Origin: Natronohydrobacter sp.
GTDB lineage: Bacteria > Pseudomonadota > Alphaproteobacteria > Rhodobacterales > Rhodobacteraceae
NCBI GenBank assembly: GCA_030603695.1
Contig: JAUVXF010000005.1
Location: 111,277 to 175,276 of the forward strand
Length of the DNA stretch: 64,000 nucleotides
Reading direction: 5' to 3'
The notes beneath the pieces were generated by a model. That model was not told where the DNA came from, did no database searches, and saw only the letters and a program-made list of their open reading frames with translations. The position numbers and the translations under genes are program-made. The first letter of the stretch is position 1; the number at the start of each line of letters is the position of its first letter. This document shows, piece by piece, positions 26,652 through 35,239 of this stretch.

Positions 26652-27448
26652 GCGATGTTTCGGATTGGTGGCGCACCTCTATCATAGACATGGAACCGGG
26701 GCGCATTGCGCTGCGCGGGCACCCGATTGGGGAATTGATCGGGCAGATCAGCTTTCCGGCGATGATCTGGCTGATGCTGCGCGGGGATATGCCAACGCAG
26801 GCGCAGGCGCAGCTTTTGGAAGCGTCGCTTGTGGCGGCGGTGGATCATGGCCCGCAAGCCCCCTCTATTGCGGCGGCGCGCATGGCTGTAACATGCGGAT
26901 TGCCGCTGAATGGCGCGCTGGCTTCGGCGGTGAATATGCTGGATGATGTCCATGGGGGCGCAGGCGAGCAGGCGGTAGAGCTATATACAGACATTGCCGC
27001 GCGCAGGGATGCAGGTGTGCCAATGGCGCAGGCTGTGACCGAAGGGCTGGCCGCGTGCCGCGAACGGCAGGGCCGATTCATCCCCGGTTTTGGCCACAGG
27101 TTTCACAAACCCGTCGATCCGCGCGCGCCCGTGCTCTTGGCGCTGGTGGATCAGGCTGCGGCCAAGGGCACTGTGTCAGGCCAGATTGCCCAGATCGCGC
27201 GGGCCGTGGAAACCACGCTTGCGGCTGAAAAGGGCAAACCCATCCCGATGAATATTGACGGCGCAACCGCCGTTATCCATGCTGAACTGGGTTTTCCGGC
27301 CCCTCTGGCGCGCGCACTGTTTTGCCTGTCGCGCTCTGTTGGTATATTGGCCCATGCGTGGGAGCAGACAGAACAGGGCGGGCGCAACAAAGGCCCAACC
27401 CCGCCTGCCTATCGCTGGACATATGTTGCAAAAGACACTGATACCTGA
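26648..27448 (+). CDS. Citrate-synthase-family protein, citryl-CoA-lyase-like
   Basis: 266-residue protein of the citrate synthase fold, much shorter than true citrate synthase (about 430). Motifs are VDHGPQAPS with the first active-site histidine, NMLDDVHGGAGEQAVELY and GRFIPGFGHRFHKPVDPRAPVLL with the second histidine; a late acidic region near MNIDGATAVIHAELGFP matches lyase-type members. Such short proteins are annotated citryl-CoA lyase, cleaving citryl-CoA (or a methyl analogue) to acetyl-CoA and oxaloacetate. It overlaps the previous gene by 4 bases (ATGA) and closes the tct operon. True substrate unknown. Confidence 0.85.
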   Translation: MSDVSDWWRTSIIDMEPGRIALRGHPIGELIGQISFPAMIWLMLRGDMPTQAQAQLLEASLVAAVDHGPQAPSIAAARMAVTCGLPLNGALASAVNMLDDVHGGAGEQAVELYTDIAARRDAGVPMAQAVTEGLAACRERQGRFIPGFGHRFHKPVDPRAPVLLALVDQAAAKGTVSGQIAQIARAVETTLAAEKGKPIPMNIDGATAVIHAELGFPAPLARALFCLSRSVGILAHAWEQTEQGGRNKGPTPPAYRWTYVAKDTDT

Positions 27449-27554
27449 TCGCGCACCTTGGTATTTGCGTTGGACGTTTCGCTGTGTTTTGGGTAATCCA
27501 TAGCGCTTGAAGGGAACGCATGTTCCAAATGCACCGAAGTGAGACACAGTGCCG

Positions 27555-28577
27555 ATGCCAGAACGACCTATAAAAAAGGGAGCAATCGAGAGTTCTCGCC
27601 TTTCGGTTGCCCCGATGATGGATTGGACGGACAGGCATTGCCGCTTCTTCCATCGCCAGCTTAGCCAGCATGTGCAACTCTATACGGAAATGGTCACTGC
27701 GCCTGCGCTGGTGCGTGGCGGGGCGCTGCATTTGTTGCAGCATGATCCGCAAGAGCATCCGGTTGTCTTGCAACTTGGTGGGTCAGATGCAGCGGAATTG
27801 GCGCAGGCCGCGCGGATGGGCTGGGATGCGGGCTATTCCGAGATAAACCTCAATTGCGGTTGCCCGTCTGACAGGGTGCAATCGGGCTGCTTTGGCGCTG
27901 TGCTGATGACAGAGCCTGCCCGCGTGGGCGAGATTTGCGCGCAGATGCGCGCGTCCAGCCCGGCAGAGATTACCGTCAAATGCCGCATTGGCGTGGATGA
28001 TCAAGACCCACAAGACGCGTTGCCGCGTTTTCTGGAAGCGCTGGTGCAGGCCGGGATTGGCCATGTGATCATTCATGCCCGCAAGGCATGGCTGCAAGGG
28101 CTATCCCCCAAGGATAACCGCGAGATCCCGCCCTTGGATTATCCGCTTGTGCTGGCGATGAAAGCGGCATTTCCGCAACTGCGCATCAGCATCAATGGTG
28201 GGATCACCAGTCTTGAACAGGCCCGCGCCTTTCTGGATCAGGGGGTTGACGGGGTGATGATCGGGCGTGCGGCCTATCAGCGGCCCGGCGATATTCTGCT
28301 GGGCGCGGACAGCGCTATTTATGGCGCGCCAGAGGATATTACGGCCCAAGCTGCGCTGGATGCCATGCGCCCCTATATCGCGGCGCAACTGGCCCAAGGC
28401 GTGCGGCTGGCCTCTGTCACGCGCCATATGTTGGGCCTGTTTGCAGGCCAGCCCGGCGCGCGGCAGTGGCGGCGCATTTTGTCGGAACAGGCGCATCGGG
28501 CCGGGGCCGGGCTGGAGGTGCTGGATCAGGCACAGGCCGCAGTGCTACAGGCGCATGCGGAATTTGCGGCCATCTGA
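27555..28577 (+). CDS. dusA: tRNA-dihydrouridine(20/20a) synthase DusA
   Basis: FMN-dependent enzyme that reduces uridine in the D-loop of tRNA. The 340-residue protein has the N-terminal SVAPMMDWTDRHCRFFHRQLS and YTEMVTAPALVRG. The active-site segment is INLNCGCPSDRVQSGCFGAVLM, with the catalytic cysteine, and INGGITSLEQARAFLD with VDGVMIGRAAYQRP binds FMN. ATG 27555 is used; a GTG two codons upstream is equally possible. Its last 52 bases overlap the convergent DUF6477 gene. Confidence 0.95.
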   Translation: MPERPIKKGAIESSRLSVAPMMDWTDRHCRFFHRQLSQHVQLYTEMVTAPALVRGGALHLLQHDPQEHPVVLQLGGSDAAELAQAARMGWDAGYSEINLNCGCPSDRVQSGCFGAVLMTEPARVGEICAQMRASSPAEITVKCRIGVDDQDPQDALPRFLEALVQAGIGHVIIHARKAWLQGLSPKDNREIPPLDYPLVLAMKAAFPQLRISINGGITSLEQARAFLDQGVDGVMIGRAAYQRPGDILLGADSAIYGAPEDITAQAALDAMRPYIAAQLAQGVRLASVTRHMLGLFAGQPGARQWRRILSEQAHRAGAGLEVLDQAQAAVLQAHAEFAAI

Positions 28578-28900
28578 AGCGGAATGCAGGCCCCGGCCGC
28601 CGGCGGTTGCGGTGGTGTGCCCAGAAGCAAAGCCTCATGCAAAAGTGCTGTCATAATGGCCACATGCCTGGCGGCAGACCAGCTTGCATCATGGGTGCGG
28701 CGCGCGTGTTCCAGTGCTCGTTCGCGCGCCAACAACTCTTTATGCGCGATATCGGGGCTGGGCAGCTTTTGGCCCATAGGAAAGCCCAATGCGCGCGGCA
28801 GATGCACGGCGCGATTATAATCGCGCAGCGCGTGGCGCGCGGCGACAACCAATAGGCGAGGGCGAATAAGGCTATCCAATGATGTGATGGCAATATGCAT
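28526..28900 (-). CDS. DUF6477 family small protein
   Basis: 124-residue protein that I recognise as the alphaproteobacterial DUF6477 family, by SLDSLIRPRLLVVAARHALRDYNR at the N-terminus and LLARERALEHARRTHDASWSAARHVAIMTALLHEALLL in the middle. It is a small, Arg/His-rich, probably soluble and mainly helical protein of unknown role. AGGGAAAG precedes the ATG. It is divergent from a DUF6456 gene, a partnership that may reflect joint function. The C-terminus overlaps the end of dusA on the other strand. Confidence 0.82.
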   Translation of the reverse strand: MHIAITSLDSLIRPRLLVVAARHALRDYNRAVHLPRALGFPMGQKLPSPDIAHKELLARERALEHARRTHDASWSAARHVAIMTALLHEALLLGTPPQPPAAGACIPLQMAANSACACSTAACA

Positions 28901-29089
28901 AAGCGCTTTCCCTGTAATGACCTTTCAATAATCGCATAGGTTTGGCGCTGTTGCGCACAATATATTCAGCGCACGCAGGGTTCAGTCGGATTTAGGAAAT
29001 TATAACCAATATGAACACAGCCAGCTTGATGGTTAACAAACTGGTAACGCAAGCAATCATAGGTAGAGTCATTCAAGGGGGCTTGCTGC
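28901..29089. promoter_or_regulatory. Divergent region between DUF6477 and DUF6456 genes
   Basis: 189 bases with no gene and a lower GC content than the surroundings, as expected for two divergent promoters. AT-rich blocks such as AATATATTC (28969-28977) and GGAAATTATAACC (28996-29008) may hold -10 boxes. No clear palindrome was found. Confidence 0.3.
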
Positions 29090-30187
29090 ATGATCTCCGC
29101 TCATCTTTGCTCAGCGCGCGCACAGATGGCGCATTCTGAAACCGGGATGCCCGCATGGCTGCCCAAAGGCGCGCGGCTCTATCTTTCCCATATTGCGCAG
29201 GGACAGACGCTGCGGGCATTGGGCCGCGATCATGGATGCCATGCGTCCACTGTATTGCGCCAGATCAGGATTTTTGAAAATCGGCGCGATGATCCGCTTG
29301 TTGATAACGCGCTGCGCAAGCTGGATCACGCCCTGCGCCAGGCCCCCGTAAAGATGCCACAGAGAGAGAGCCGCATGATGCCCCTTTGTTCCAATTCGCC
29401 CTCTTTGCCGCCAGACTCCGAGTGCCTTACGCAAGAGGCACTGGCGGGGTTGCGCCACCTTTTGCGGCCGGGGGCGGTTCTGATTGTGGCGCCTGATATG
29501 CCCAAAGCCGCCATTACCTGCGATCAGGCAGATGGCGTGCCAGAGTGCCTTGCCGCATTTGACCGCAACCTTGCAGAGGTGATGGCCCTCAATGGTTGGA
29601 TAAGCTTGCGCAAACAGGGCCGCATTTGCAGCTATGTCATAAGTGCCGCAGGGCGTCTGGCCTTGCGCGGGCAGGCTGATCAAGACACGCGCGACGCCAT
29701 GATGCAGATTTTTGCACCCGATGAAGAGCTACCAACCCGCAGGCCCCGCTACGGGTTGCAGGAAAGCCCGGTGGCGGTATTGGCCCGGCGGCGTGACAAG
29801 GATGGCAAGCCGTTTCTGGATGGCGCGCAAGTGCAGGCGGCGGAACGGCTGCGCGAAGATTATGTTATGGCGCAGCTGGAAAATGTCGTGCTGATAGCGG
29901 CGCAAGAGTTGGTGGCCGCGCTGGAAACGCGCAGCGTGCCGGGGTCTAATCTGGGGCGGCCCGGCACAAAAGCGGCGCGCGCGCGGGTGCTGGATGTGTT
30001 GCGCGATCTGGGGCCGGGATTGGGGGATATGGCGCTGCGCTGTTGCTGCCGTCTGGAAGGGGTCGAGGCCGCAGAGCAGGCTATGGGTTATGCGGCACGC
30101 TCTGGCAAGATCGTGCTGCGCATCGCATTGGAACGCATGGTGCGGCAGTATCACAAGATGGGGGAAGAGCAGATGATGATAGGGTGA
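29090..30187 (+). CDS. Helix-turn-helix protein with C-terminal DUF6456 domain
   Basis: 365-residue probable DNA-binding regulator. Residues 20-75 form a helix-turn-helix (ARLYLSHIAQGQTLRALGRDHGCHASTVLRQIRIFENRRDD). A variable middle part follows. The C-terminal DUF6456 domain (about residues 245-355) contains LREDYVMAQLENVV, GRPGTKAARARVLDVLRDLGPGLGDMALRCCCRLEGVE and LRIALERMVRQYHKMG. The family is restricted mainly to alphaproteobacteria and is not well characterised. Divergent from the DUF6477 gene. Confidence 0.85.
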   Translation: MISAHLCSARAQMAHSETGMPAWLPKGARLYLSHIAQGQTLRALGRDHGCHASTVLRQIRIFENRRDDPLVDNALRKLDHALRQAPVKMPQRESRMMPLCSNSPSLPPDSECLTQEALAGLRHLLRPGAVLIVAPDMPKAAITCDQADGVPECLAAFDRNLAEVMALNGWISLRKQGRICSYVISAAGRLALRGQADQDTRDAMMQIFAPDEELPTRRPRYGLQESPVAVLARRRDKDGKPFLDGAQVQAAERLREDYVMAQLENVVLIAAQELVAALETRSVPGSNLGRPGTKAARARVLDVLRDLGPGLGDMALRCCCRLEGVEAAEQAMGYAARSGKIVLRIALERMVRQYHKMGEEQMMIG

Positions 30188-30246
30188 CGTAAAATCTATA
30201 TTTTACAGAAATTTGGGTATTTTTCTTAATGTTTCGCATTAACAAG

Positions 30247-30268
30247 CCTGCGCCGGGGCTGGCGCAGG
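30247..30268. terminator. Stem-loop between the DUF6456 and ABC-F genes
   Basis: CCTGCGCC and GGCGCAGG form a perfect 8-bp stem around GGGGCT, extended imperfectly by AAC and GTT. It lies between two convergent genes and may serve both as a bidirectional terminator, though the T-runs are short on both sides. Confidence 0.6.
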
Positions 30269-30292
30269 TTGTCCCTATAAAGACGGCCGCAC

Positions 30293-32155
30293 TTAGGCCG
30301 CCCCCTCCAAGGCGCTGTCCAACGCTTCCTGCGCGGCCATCCACATAGATTCGGCCCGATCCATAGCGTCCATCACCTCGGCATATTTGCCTTGCCAGAC
30401 GCGCAAATCCCCGGCGCGCGTGTCTTCATACAGCTCTGGGTCGGCCAGTTTCTTGGCCAGACGGTCGCGCATTTCTTCCAGCTTTGCAATGCGCCCTTCG
30501 CATTTGCGCAATTCACTGCGCAGGGCTGCGATTTCGTCGCGGCTGGCGCGTTTGGGTTTTGGGGCGGCGGGTTTGGTTTTCTCGCGCGCGGGCTTGCTTT
30601 CGCTAGACAACAGGAACGCACGGTAGCTTTCCAGATCGCCGTCATAGGGTGTGACATGCCCGCCAGACACCAGCCATAGCCTGTCTGCCACAAGTGACAG
30701 AAGGTGCATGTCATGGCTGACCAGCACCACCGCCCCGCTATAGGCGGTCAGCGCTTCTACCAGCGCTTCGCGGCTTTCAATGTCCAGATGGTTTGTCGGT
30801 TCGTCCAGAATCAGCATATGCGGCGCATCCAGCGTGGCCAGCAGCAGCGAGAGCCGCGCTTTTTGCCCGCCCGAAAGTCGCGCCACCACAGTATCAGCCT
30901 GATCGGCCATCAGGCCAAAGCCAGCCAACCGCGCGCGCAGCCTGGGCGGCGCTTCACCGGGGCGGACGCGCTGCAAATGCTGCAAGGGCGTTTCATCCAG
31001 CTCCAGCTCATCTACCTGATGCTGGGCGAAATAGCCAACGCGCAACTTGCCTGCGCGCGTCACCTCGCCATTGCCTTTCAGCTTTTCGGCCAGCAGCTTG
31101 GAAAGGGTGGATTTGCCTTCGCCATTGCGCCCCAGAAGGGCAATACGATCATCCTGATCTATGCGCAAATCCAGCCCGCGCAGCACAGGCGGGCCGCCAT
31201 AGCCCACAGATACCCCTTCCAGCCGCAAAATGGGCGGAGAGAGTTCTTCCGGCGCTGGAAAGGTGAAAACATGGCGCGCAGCTTCGGCCGGGGGGGTGAT
31301 GGGTGTCAGCTTTTCCAGCATCTTCAGGCGCGATTGCGCCTGTTTGGCCTTGGTGGCCTGCGCGCGGAAACGATCCACGAATTTTTGCATATGCGCCCGG
31401 CGCGTGGCAACTTTCTGTGCCTCTGCGGCCAGCACGGCGCGTTGTTCAGCGCGGGTGCGGGCGAAATTGTCATAGCCGCCCGCGTAAAGTGTCAGCTTGC
31501 GATCTTCCAGATGCAGGATGTGATCTACCGCGCGGTTCAACAGCCCGCGATCATGGCTGATGATGATCACAGTATGGGGGTATTTCGCCAGATAGCTTTC
31601 CAGCCATAGCGCCCCTTCCAGATCCAGATAGTTGGTCGGCTCATCCAGCAACAACAGATCGGGTTGCGCAAAAAGCACGCCAGCCAGCGCCACGCGCATC
31701 CGCCAGCCGCCAGAGAAATCCGAGCAGGGGCGCTGTTGCGCCGCCGCATCAAAGCCAAGGCCCTTGAGGATCGCGCTTGCGCGCCCTTCGGCAGACCATG
31801 CGTCAATATCTGCCAGCCGCGTCTGGATGGCGGAAATGCGTGCCGGGTCGGTGGCGGTTTCGGCCTCTGCCATCAGGCTGGCGCGTTCTGTATCGGCCTC
31901 CAGCACTGTATTCAGCAGCGATGTCCCCGATGATGGCACTTCCTGCGCCACGCCTCCGATCCGCGCGCGAGAGGGCAGGGTGATCGTGCCCCCTTCCATA
32001 GCCAATTCGCCGCGGATCAGGCGGAAAAGGGTGGTTTTGCCTGTGCCATTTCGGCCCACAAGGCCGATTTTATGGCCCGTAGGAATATTGACAGCCGCCC
32101 CTTCAAACAGGGGGCGGCCTTCGATCGAGAATGAGAGATCATCTATGCGCAACAT
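30293..32155 (-). CDS. ABC-F family ATPase (ribosome-associated, Uup/YheS type)
   Basis: 620-residue soluble protein with two ABC domains and no membrane part, the ABC-F layout; members act on the ribosome. Domain 1: Walker A GRNGTGKTT, signature FSGGWRMRVALAGVLF, Walker B LLLLDEPTNYLDLEG. The linker has LKMLEKL. Domain 2: Walker A GRNGEGKST, signature LSGGQKARLSLLLATL, Walker B LILDEPTNHLDIES. A basic C-terminal extension with coiled coil (residues 525-615) follows. ATG 32155 (MLRIDD) is chosen over a GTG three codons up. It lies downstream of argF, separated by a terminator. Confidence 0.92.
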   Translation of the reverse strand: MLRIDDLSFSIEGRPLFEGAAVNIPTGHKIGLVGRNGTGKTTLFRLIRGELAMEGGTITLPSRARIGGVAQEVPSSGTSLLNTVLEADTERASLMAEAETATDPARISAIQTRLADIDAWSAEGRASAILKGLGFDAAAQQRPCSDFSGGWRMRVALAGVLFAQPDLLLLDEPTNYLDLEGALWLESYLAKYPHTVIIISHDRGLLNRAVDHILHLEDRKLTLYAGGYDNFARTRAEQRAVLAAEAQKVATRRAHMQKFVDRFRAQATKAKQAQSRLKMLEKLTPITPPAEAARHVFTFPAPEELSPPILRLEGVSVGYGGPPVLRGLDLRIDQDDRIALLGRNGEGKSTLSKLLAEKLKGNGEVTRAGKLRVGYFAQHQVDELELDETPLQHLQRVRPGEAPPRLRARLAGFGLMADQADTVVARLSGGQKARLSLLLATLDAPHMLILDEPTNHLDIESREALVEALTAYSGAVVLVSHDMHLLSLVADRLWLVSGGHVTPYDGDLESYRAFLLSSESKPAREKTKPAAPKPKRASRDEIAALRSELRKCEGRIAKLEEMRDRLAKKLADPELYEDTRAGDLRVWQGKYAEVMDAMDRAESMWMAAQEALDSALEGAA

Positions 32156-32190
32156 GGCTTGCACCTGCCTGCTTGCGCCGCGCGCGTCAA

Positions 32191-32215
32191 GCCCCTCTCA
32201 CAGGGTGCGAGGGGC
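32191..32215 (-). terminator. Stem-loop downstream of argF
   Basis: GCCCCTC and GAGGGGC form a 7-bp perfect stem with an 11-base loop, 10 bases after the argF stop on the minus strand. The following bases lack a long T-run, so termination may be partial. Confidence 0.5.
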
Positions 32216-32224
32216 GGAATTGGC

Positions 32225-33151
32225 CTAAACGCCCAGACAAAACCGCATGACGGCCTTTTGCGCATGCAGGCGATTTTCGGCCTCGTCAAACACAACCGAT
32301 TGCGGGCCATCCATCACGGCATTGGTGACTTCTTCTTCCCGGTGCGCAGGCAGGCAATGCATGAACAGCGCATCGGGCTTGGCCAGCGCCATCAGCGCCG
32401 CATTCACCTGATAGGGGCGCAACAGGTTATGGCGCCGCTCGCGGTTGGATTGGCTGTCATGCATGCTGACCCATGTATCGGTGACAATCAGATCCGCACC
32501 CGCCACGGCCTGTGCCGGGTCGCGGATAATCTCTATCTTTGCGCCTTCGGCACGGGCAAGGGCCACAAATTCGGGGTCTGGATCCAGCGCCTCTGGCCCT
32601 GTGAAGGTTACATCAAAGCCAAATTGCCCCGCCGCATGCAGGAAAGAGGCACAGACATTGTTGCCATCCCCTGACCACACCACCTTTTTGCCCGCAATCG
32701 GGCCGCGATGTTCTTCATAGGTCTGGATATCGGCCATGATCTGACAAGGATGGGTGCGGTTTGTCAGCCCGTTTATCACAGGCACAGAGGCATATTCGGC
32801 CAGTTCCTGCAAAACCGATTCCTCGAATGTGCGGATCATGATCAGATCGACATAGCGCGACAGAACCCGCGCGGTATCGGCGATCGTCTCGCCATGGCCA
32901 AGCTGCATTTCCTTGCCCGACAACACCATGGTTTGCCCGCCCATCTGGCGCACACCCACATCAAAGCTTACCCGCGTGCGGGTCGAGGGTTTTTCGAAAA
33001 TCAGCGCCACCATGCGGTTGGCAAGCGGCTGTTCGGCATCGGGCTGGCCCTTGGGCTGGCCGTTGCGCGCCGCTTTCATGGCATGCGCCTGATCTATCAT
33101 CGCGCGCAGATCGGCTTTGGCCGTGGTGTGGATATCCAGAAAATCGGGCAT
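32225..33151 (-). CDS. argF: Ornithine carbamoyltransferase ArgF
   Basis: Arginine biosynthesis enzyme joining carbamoyl phosphate to ornithine to give citrulline. The 308-residue protein has the carbamoyl-phosphate site [12 protein letters not shown] near residue 53. Also present are [11 protein letters not shown] with the conserved histidine, the ornithine-side VTDTWVSM motif and the [12 protein letters not shown] loop. AAAGG precedes the ATG. It is 31 bp after argD on the same strand, forming an argDF operon as in other alphaproteobacteria. Confidence 0.97.
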   Translation of the reverse strand: MPDFLDIHTTAKADLRAMIDQAHAMKAARNGQPKGQPDAEQPLANRMVALIFEKPSTRTRVSFDVGVRQMGGQTMVLSGKEMQLGHGETIADTARVLSRYVDLIMIRTFEESVLQELAEYASVPVINGLTNRTHPCQIMADIQTYEEHRGPIAGKKVVWSGDGNNVCASFLHAAGQFGFDVTFTGPEALDPDPEFVALARAEGAKIEIIRDPAQAVAGADLIVTDTWVSMHDSQSNRERRHNLLRPYQVNAALMALAKPDALFMHCLPAHREEEVTNAVMDGPQSVVFDEAENRLHAQKAVMRFCLGV

Positions 33152-33182
33152 GTGCTTGGCCTTTCGTGGCGAGAGCGGCAGA

Positions 33183-34358
33183 TCAGGACAGGCTGTTTGC
33201 GGCCAGCTCCAGACGGTTCAGCGCCTCTGTGATCTCGGCTTCGGTGATGGTCAGGGGCGGCAGCAGGCGGATAACATTATCCGCCGCGGGCACTGTCAGC
33301 AGATGGGCGGCCTGCGCTGCGGCCACGATATCGGTATTGGTGCGGCGGCATTTCAGCCCCAGCATCAGCCCTTGGCCGCGCACGCCTTCAAACAGGTCGG
33401 GATAGCTGGCCACCAGCCCTTCCAGCTTTTGGCGCATAAGGGCACCCTTGCGGCGCACCTCGTCCAGAAAGCCGTCGGCGGTGATGATCTCTACCACTTT
33501 TGCGCCTACGGCACAGGCCAGCGGGTTGCCGCCATAGGTGGAACCATGCGTGCCCGCCCCCATACCAGAGGCTGCCTTGGCCGTGGCCAGTACAGCGCCC
33601 AATGGAAAGCCGCCACCAATCCCCTTTGCCACCATCATGATATCAGGCGTAATGCCTGCCCATTCATGCGCAAACAGCCGCCCGGTGCGGCCCATGCCGC
33701 ATTGCACCTCGTCCAGCACCAACAGTGCGCCCGTGGCATCACACAGATCACGCAGGCCCTTGAGGCAGGCATCAGGCAGGGGGCGGATACCGCCTTCACC
33801 CTGTACAGGCTCTATCATCACGGCGGCGACTGTTTCATCCAGCGCGGCGCGCAAGGCGTCATGATCGCCAAAGGGCAGGGTTTTGAAACCGGGCATCAGC
33901 GGGCCAAAGCCCTTTGTCATCTTTTCCGATCCCGCCGCCGCAATCGCGCCCGTAGAGCGGCCATGAAACGCGCCCTCGAATGTCAGGATTGTGGGCCGGT
34001 CTGCGCCTTGCTCATACCAGTATTTGCGCACCATCTTGATCGCGAGTTCAGCGGCCTCGGTTCCTGAATTGGTGAAAAACGCGGTATCTGCGAAAGTATG
34101 CGCCACCAGCGCCTCGGCCAATGCCTCTTGCGCAGGGATGCGATAGAGGTTCGAGACATGCCACAGCGCCTGCGCCTGTTCTGTCAGCGCCGCGACAAGT
34201 GCGGGATGGGCATGGCCCAGCGCATTCACCGCAATCCCCGATGTCAGATCCAGATATCGCGCGCCAGATGCTTCTATCAACCAGCTTCCTTCACCACGCA
34301 GAAAGCTGAGCGGCGTGCGGTTATAGGTGGGCAACAGGGCGGGGAAGGCAGCAGTCAT
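33183..34358 (-). CDS. argD: Acetylornithine aminotransferase ArgD
   Basis: PLP enzyme of arginine (and possibly lysine, via succinyldiaminopimelate) synthesis. The 391-residue product begins [19 protein letters not shown] and includes the PLP-binding [42 protein letters not shown] and the Schiff-base lysine in [14 protein letters not shown]. Several in-frame starts exist upstream (34376, 34385, 34418); 34358 gives the usual family length of about 390 residues. Confidence 0.95.
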   Translation of the reverse strand: MTAAFPALLPTYNRTPLSFLRGEGSWLIEASGARYLDLTSGIAVNALGHAHPALVAALTEQAQALWHVSNLYRIPAQEALAEALVAHTFADTAFFTNSGTEAAELAIKMVRKYWYEQGADRPTILTFEGAFHGRSTGAIAAAGSEKMTKGFGPLMPGFKTLPFGDHDALRAALDETVAAVMIEPVQGEGGIRPLPDACLKGLRDLCDATGALLVLDEVQCGMGRTGRLFAHEWAGITPDIMMVAKGIGGGFPLGAVLATAKAASGMGAGTHGSTYGGNPLACAVGAKVVEIITADGFLDEVRRKGALMRQKLEGLVASYPDLFEGVRGQGLMLGLKCRRTNTDIVAAAQAAHLLTVPAADNVIRLLPPLTITEAEITEALNRLELAANSLS

Positions 34359-34608
34359 TGGCGTGATCCCATTCATGGAAAGCATTGACCTGCCAAAGCG
34401 GGGCGGCCAAGTCAACACGGGTTTTGCGAAGAGAGGGGAGAGGAGAGTGAATTATGCACCGCAGCCAACGCGGAAAAAGGCCGCATCAGCGGCGTCGGAC
34501 GGCGTGGGGCAGGGCGTGTGCATGTCTCATGGCGCAGGCCATTAGCAGAGCATGGGGCGGCTGTAAATCCGCTATGCGCTATGCCGGGCAGGGAAAAATT
34601 CGGGCGGC
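34359..34608. other. Region upstream of argD
   Basis: 250 bases without a convincing gene. A plus-strand opening of 52 codons starts at 34454 after a purine-rich stretch (GGGGAGAGGAGAG) and ends at 34612, but its Arg-rich translation is typical of non-coding high-GC DNA. The argD promoter should lie here. A possible ArgR-type operator was not recognised. Confidence 0.3.
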
Positions 34609-34947
34609 CTAATCATTCTCGATCACGCGCAGCATTTTGCGTTCCAGCACCTTGAGCACCTGCGCCAGATCATGCCCGCGTTTCAATATCTGCCCATCCA
34701 TGCCGATCACCGCATACATGCCCTGCCTGCTGCGCAGCGCGGGGTGTTTCTCTATCCGGTAAAGCGGGTGTTCCGCCGTGCGCCGAAAAACGGAAAACAC
34801 CGCCGAATGGCGCAAACAGGAAATCCCATAGTCTCGCCATTCGCCGGCCGCCACCATGCGCCCATAAAGCGACAGGATCACGCCAAGTTCGCGGCGGTCA
34901 AAGCTGACCCCCTGTTCAACGCCGCGCATGGGTGTTTGCATGTTCAT
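34609..34947 (-). CDS. DUF2794 domain-containing protein
   Basis: 112-residue protein of the alphaproteobacterial DUF2794 family, recognised by VSFDRRELGVILSLYGRMVAAGEWRDYGI, the AVFSVFRRTAEHPLYRIEKHP core and the KRGHDLAQVLKVLERK end. Small, soluble and of unknown function. ATG 34947 is used; another ATG lies six bases downstream. An in-frame TTG at 34983 would extend it by 12 residues with less typical sequence. Confidence 0.88.
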   Translation of the reverse strand: MNMQTPMRGVEQGVSFDRRELGVILSLYGRMVAAGEWRDYGISCLRHSAVFSVFRRTAEHPLYRIEKHPALRSRQGMYAVIGMDGQILKRGHDLAQVLKVLERKMLRVIEND

Positions 34948-35239
34948 GCGTGCAACTGTGCGGCCACATGCGCGCAAAATCAAGCCTTAGTGACAAAACC
35001 GCCCGACACTGCCCCAAAACGCGCAGCGCTCTGCGCCACGTGCGCGCGGCACGGCCAGTGGCGGCTGTGCCCATAAGCAGGGGCGGGCGCCAGAGCAGGG
35101 CGCGCAATACTGGCCCTATGGCTGCCATCTCGGCCAGCTCGCCATTGGCTATCTTGTGCCAAAGGGCGCACACTAACCCTTGCCCCTGCCGGGTATTCTG
35201 GGCCATGTTGCGCTCCATAAGGGATAAAGGAGATTGCCG

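Noticed and set aside
26648..27448. True citrate synthase GltA
   Set aside because: Far too short at 266 residues, lacks the N-terminal region, and sits in a transport operon.
27513..27526. GGAAC-GCAT-GTTCC palindrome before dusA as a LexA box
   Set aside because: It fits the Gram-positive LexA form, but alphaproteobacterial LexA uses direct GTTC-N7-GTTC repeats, and dusA is not an SOS gene.
34916..35218. Possible 100-residue minus-strand gene between DUF2794 and alcohol dehydrogenase genes
   Set aside because: It has a GGAG before an internal ATG, but overlaps the DUF2794 start and its translation is Trp/Arg-rich with no recognised family.
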